Shown one piece after another: positions 62,769 through 64,000 of a stretch of 64,000 nucleotides of DNA. Each line of letters opens with the position of its first letter. Positions within the stretch are counted from its first letter, which is position 1. Under the pieces are notes generated by a model that was not told where the DNA came from, ran no database searches, and saw nothing but the letters and a program-made list of their open reading frames with translations. The translations under genes and the position numbers were made by a program. Source of the stretch: Parahoeflea alexandrii (GTDB lineage Bacteria > Pseudomonadota > Alphaproteobacteria > Rhizobiales > Rhizobiaceae); the NCBI RefSeq assembly GCF_024105735.1, contig NZ_JAAAML010000003.1, positions 434,001 to 498,000 on the forward strand, read 5' to 3'.

Positions 62769-62801
62769 ACGCTCCATCGCGGCTTGGCGGCGATGGAGCG
62801 T
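62769..62801. other. 12-bp hairpin between pleC and pepN
   Basis: ACGCTCCATCGC at 62769-62780 pairs with GCGATGGAGCGT at 62790-62801 around a nine-base loop. No T tract follows on either strand. It lies 30 bases beyond the pepN stop and may end or stabilise the pepN message. The rest of the 283-base gap is AT-rich near 62640-62690 and probably holds the pleC promoter. Confidence 0.5.
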
Positions 62802-62830
62802 ATGGCTGTGATGACGGGCGCCTCGAGAGG

Positions 62831-64000
62831 TCAGGCCGCCAGCATGCGATCGACGATGTCACCGACATCCGGTGACAATTCGCCAGCCTCGCGGATCGAG
62901 ACCAGGGCCTGGCGTGCCAGTTCCTGCCGGCCCGCTTCGAGCGAGCGCCAGGACCGCATGGCCGTCAACAGCCGTGCCGCAAGTTGCGGATTGCGTTTGT
63001 CGATGTCGACCACCTCGGCTGCAAGCAAGCGGTAGCCGGCGCCGTCGGCCGCATTGAATCCGGTCGGATTGCCGGCGGAGAACGCGCCGATCAGGGCCCG
63101 CATGCGGTTCGGGTTGCTGCGGTCGAAATCATCGCTCTCGAGCAGTTCCTCGACCCGTTCGCGGGTCGGTGCGCCGGGGGTCATGGCCTGGATCGAATAC
63201 CACTTGTCGAGAACCAGCGGGTCATCGGCAAAGCGTGTCTTGAAGCCCGCCAGCGCTTCCTCGGCTTCACTGGAACCGGGGAACTGGTGCACCAGAACCT
63301 GGAGCGCCTGCGACATCACCGTCATGTTGTCGCTGGAGTCATAGGCTGTCTTGGCGCGCGCCGGCTGCCCTTCGGCAAGCGATGCATAGGCCAGCGCGAC
63401 GCCCGCAAGGGCGCGCTGTCCGGCGTCCGCCGCATCGGGGCTGTAGGCACCTTTCGGTGCGCTGTCGGCAAGCCGCGCAAACACGTCCAGCCCGGCATTG
63501 GCAACTTCCGAAAGAACGGCTTCGCGCGCCGTGTGGATCGCCTCCGGATCGATGTTGGAGCCGATCTCCCGGGCAATATCGCTTTCCGCCGGCAAGGCGA
63601 GGGCCTGGGCGCGGAAGGCGGGCTCCAGACTGTCGTCTGCGCCGGTGGCAACGAGAATGTCGGCAAGTTCCCTGGCTGGGGGCAGGGTGCGCCCGTCCCG
63701 TGCAAGCTTGGAAACGGCCACGAGATGCCGCATGGCCTGCTCGTTGAGCGCCTGCCAGCGCGAAACCCCGTCACCGTCATGCCGGGCGATATGGGCCAGA
63801 TCGGCGCTGCTTTGTTCCATGGCAATGTTGACCGGCGCCGAGAAGCCGCGGTTGATCGACAGCACCGGACGTCCGGGAACATTGCTGAAGCTGAATGTCT
63901 GCTTGCGCTTGGTCAGGTGCATCACGCCGTTTTCGGCGTCGTCCGTGTCGAGCCGGCCGTCGAATTCGGTGCCGTCGGGCAGGATCAGGCCATAGGCCAG
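62831..64000 (-). CDS. pepN: Aminopeptidase N, C-terminal part (gene runs off the window)
   Basis: The last 389 residues of PepN, a zinc metallopeptidase of family M1, are present. This is the C-terminal beta-sandwich and long helical superhelix (PVLSINRGFSAPVNIAMEQ; LVLDKWYSIQAMTPGAPT; NPNRMRALIGAFSAGNPTGF). The frame is open to the window edge at 64000; the catalytic GAMEN and HExxH motifs lie outside. The protein trims N-terminal residues from peptides in the cytoplasm. Position next to pleC matches other Rhizobiales. Confidence 0.94.
   Translation of the reverse strand: MAYGLILPDGTEFDGRLDTDDAENGVMHLTKRKQTFSFSNVPGRPVLSINRGFSAPVNIAMEQSSADLAHIARHDGDGVSRWQALNEQAMRHLVAVSKLARDGRTLPPARELADILVATGADDSLEPAFRAQALALPAESDIAREIGSNIDPEAIHTAREAVLSEVANAGLDVFARLADSAPKGAYSPDAADAGQRALAGVALAYASLAEGQPARAKTAYDSSDNMTVMSQALQVLVHQFPGSSEAEEALAGFKTRFADDPLVLDKWYSIQAMTPGAPTRERVEELLESDDFDRSNPNRMRALIGAFSAGNPTGFNAADGAGYRLLAAEVVDIDKRNPQLAARLLTAMRSWRSLEAGRQELARQALVSIREAGELSPDVGDIVDRMLAA

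Overview
The window (about 64-65% GC by eye, dense, with ATGA/GTGA-coupled genes) reads as a chromosomal segment of an alphaproteobacterium of the order Rhizobiales/Hyphomicrobiales, probably near Rhizobiaceae or Hoeflea. The placement is inferred from families typical of that group (DUF5330, DUF1491, DUF2336, DUF6456, DUF6107, cycHJKL naming of the ccm genes), from DivJ- and PleC-type kinases, and from the order ccmIEFH, degP, response regulator, kinase, glnE, pleC, pepN. No tRNA, rRNA or CRISPR array was seen.

Layout. 1-6930: a stand-alone DnaA domain IV protein, a DUF6456 protein, SufE, a PhzF-like isomerase, a DUF5330 protein, and a coupled run of a DivJ-like cell-cycle kinase, a peptidoglycan-binding membrane protein and a DUF1491 protein. 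7011-11112: an AraC regulator divergent from a flavin/redox run (nitronate monooxygenase, NmrA-like protein, unknown ORF, MOSC protein). 11237-16602: a DUF2336 protein, a LysE exporter, a type I sulfide:quinone oxidoreductase with a 15-bp dyad before it, and two membrane proteins divergent from a TetR regulator whose presumed operator is visible. 16694-21765: DUF1254/DUF1214-like envelope proteins, penicillin-binding protein 1A, a YcgN protein, a DUF1328 peptide missed by size filters, and an unknown protein.

21783-22892: a small AT-richer scar. An antitoxin-like 3' remnant lies at its left edge, and inside are a 183-aa protein with an R-x4-H motif and a possible broken ORF. A terminator closes it. 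22999-38284: a complete RcGTA-like gene transfer agent structural cluster in canonical order (terminase, portal, protease, capsid, adaptors, tail, NlpC/P60 peptidase, 1282-aa host-contact protein). It has no integrase, repressor or replication gene. Two oddities are an antisense membrane-protein gene between terminase and portal, and an in-frame protease-capsid fusion that keeps the capsid's own ribosome-binding site and ATG.

38352-64000: small proteins, a FeuP/FeuQ-like two-component pair, a lipoprotein, the cytochrome c maturation operon (its CcmI has a duplicated C-terminal module), a hydrolase-OsmC fusion, a GFA-family protein, DegP, a second two-component pair coupled to glnE, a chemoreceptor, cytochrome b561 divergent from a MarR regulator, a zinc metallopeptidase, a PleC-like kinase/phosphatase and the 3' part of pepN.

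Functionally, the core genes concern cell-cycle phosphorelay (DivJ/PleC), envelope synthesis and quality control (PBP1A, DegP), cytochrome c assembly and nitrogen control (GlnE). The accessory parts are the GTA, the redox/sulfide genes and the scar. The strongest leads are the protease-capsid fusion, the antisense gene inside the GTA, the CcmI duplication and the R-x4-H protein beside the GTA.
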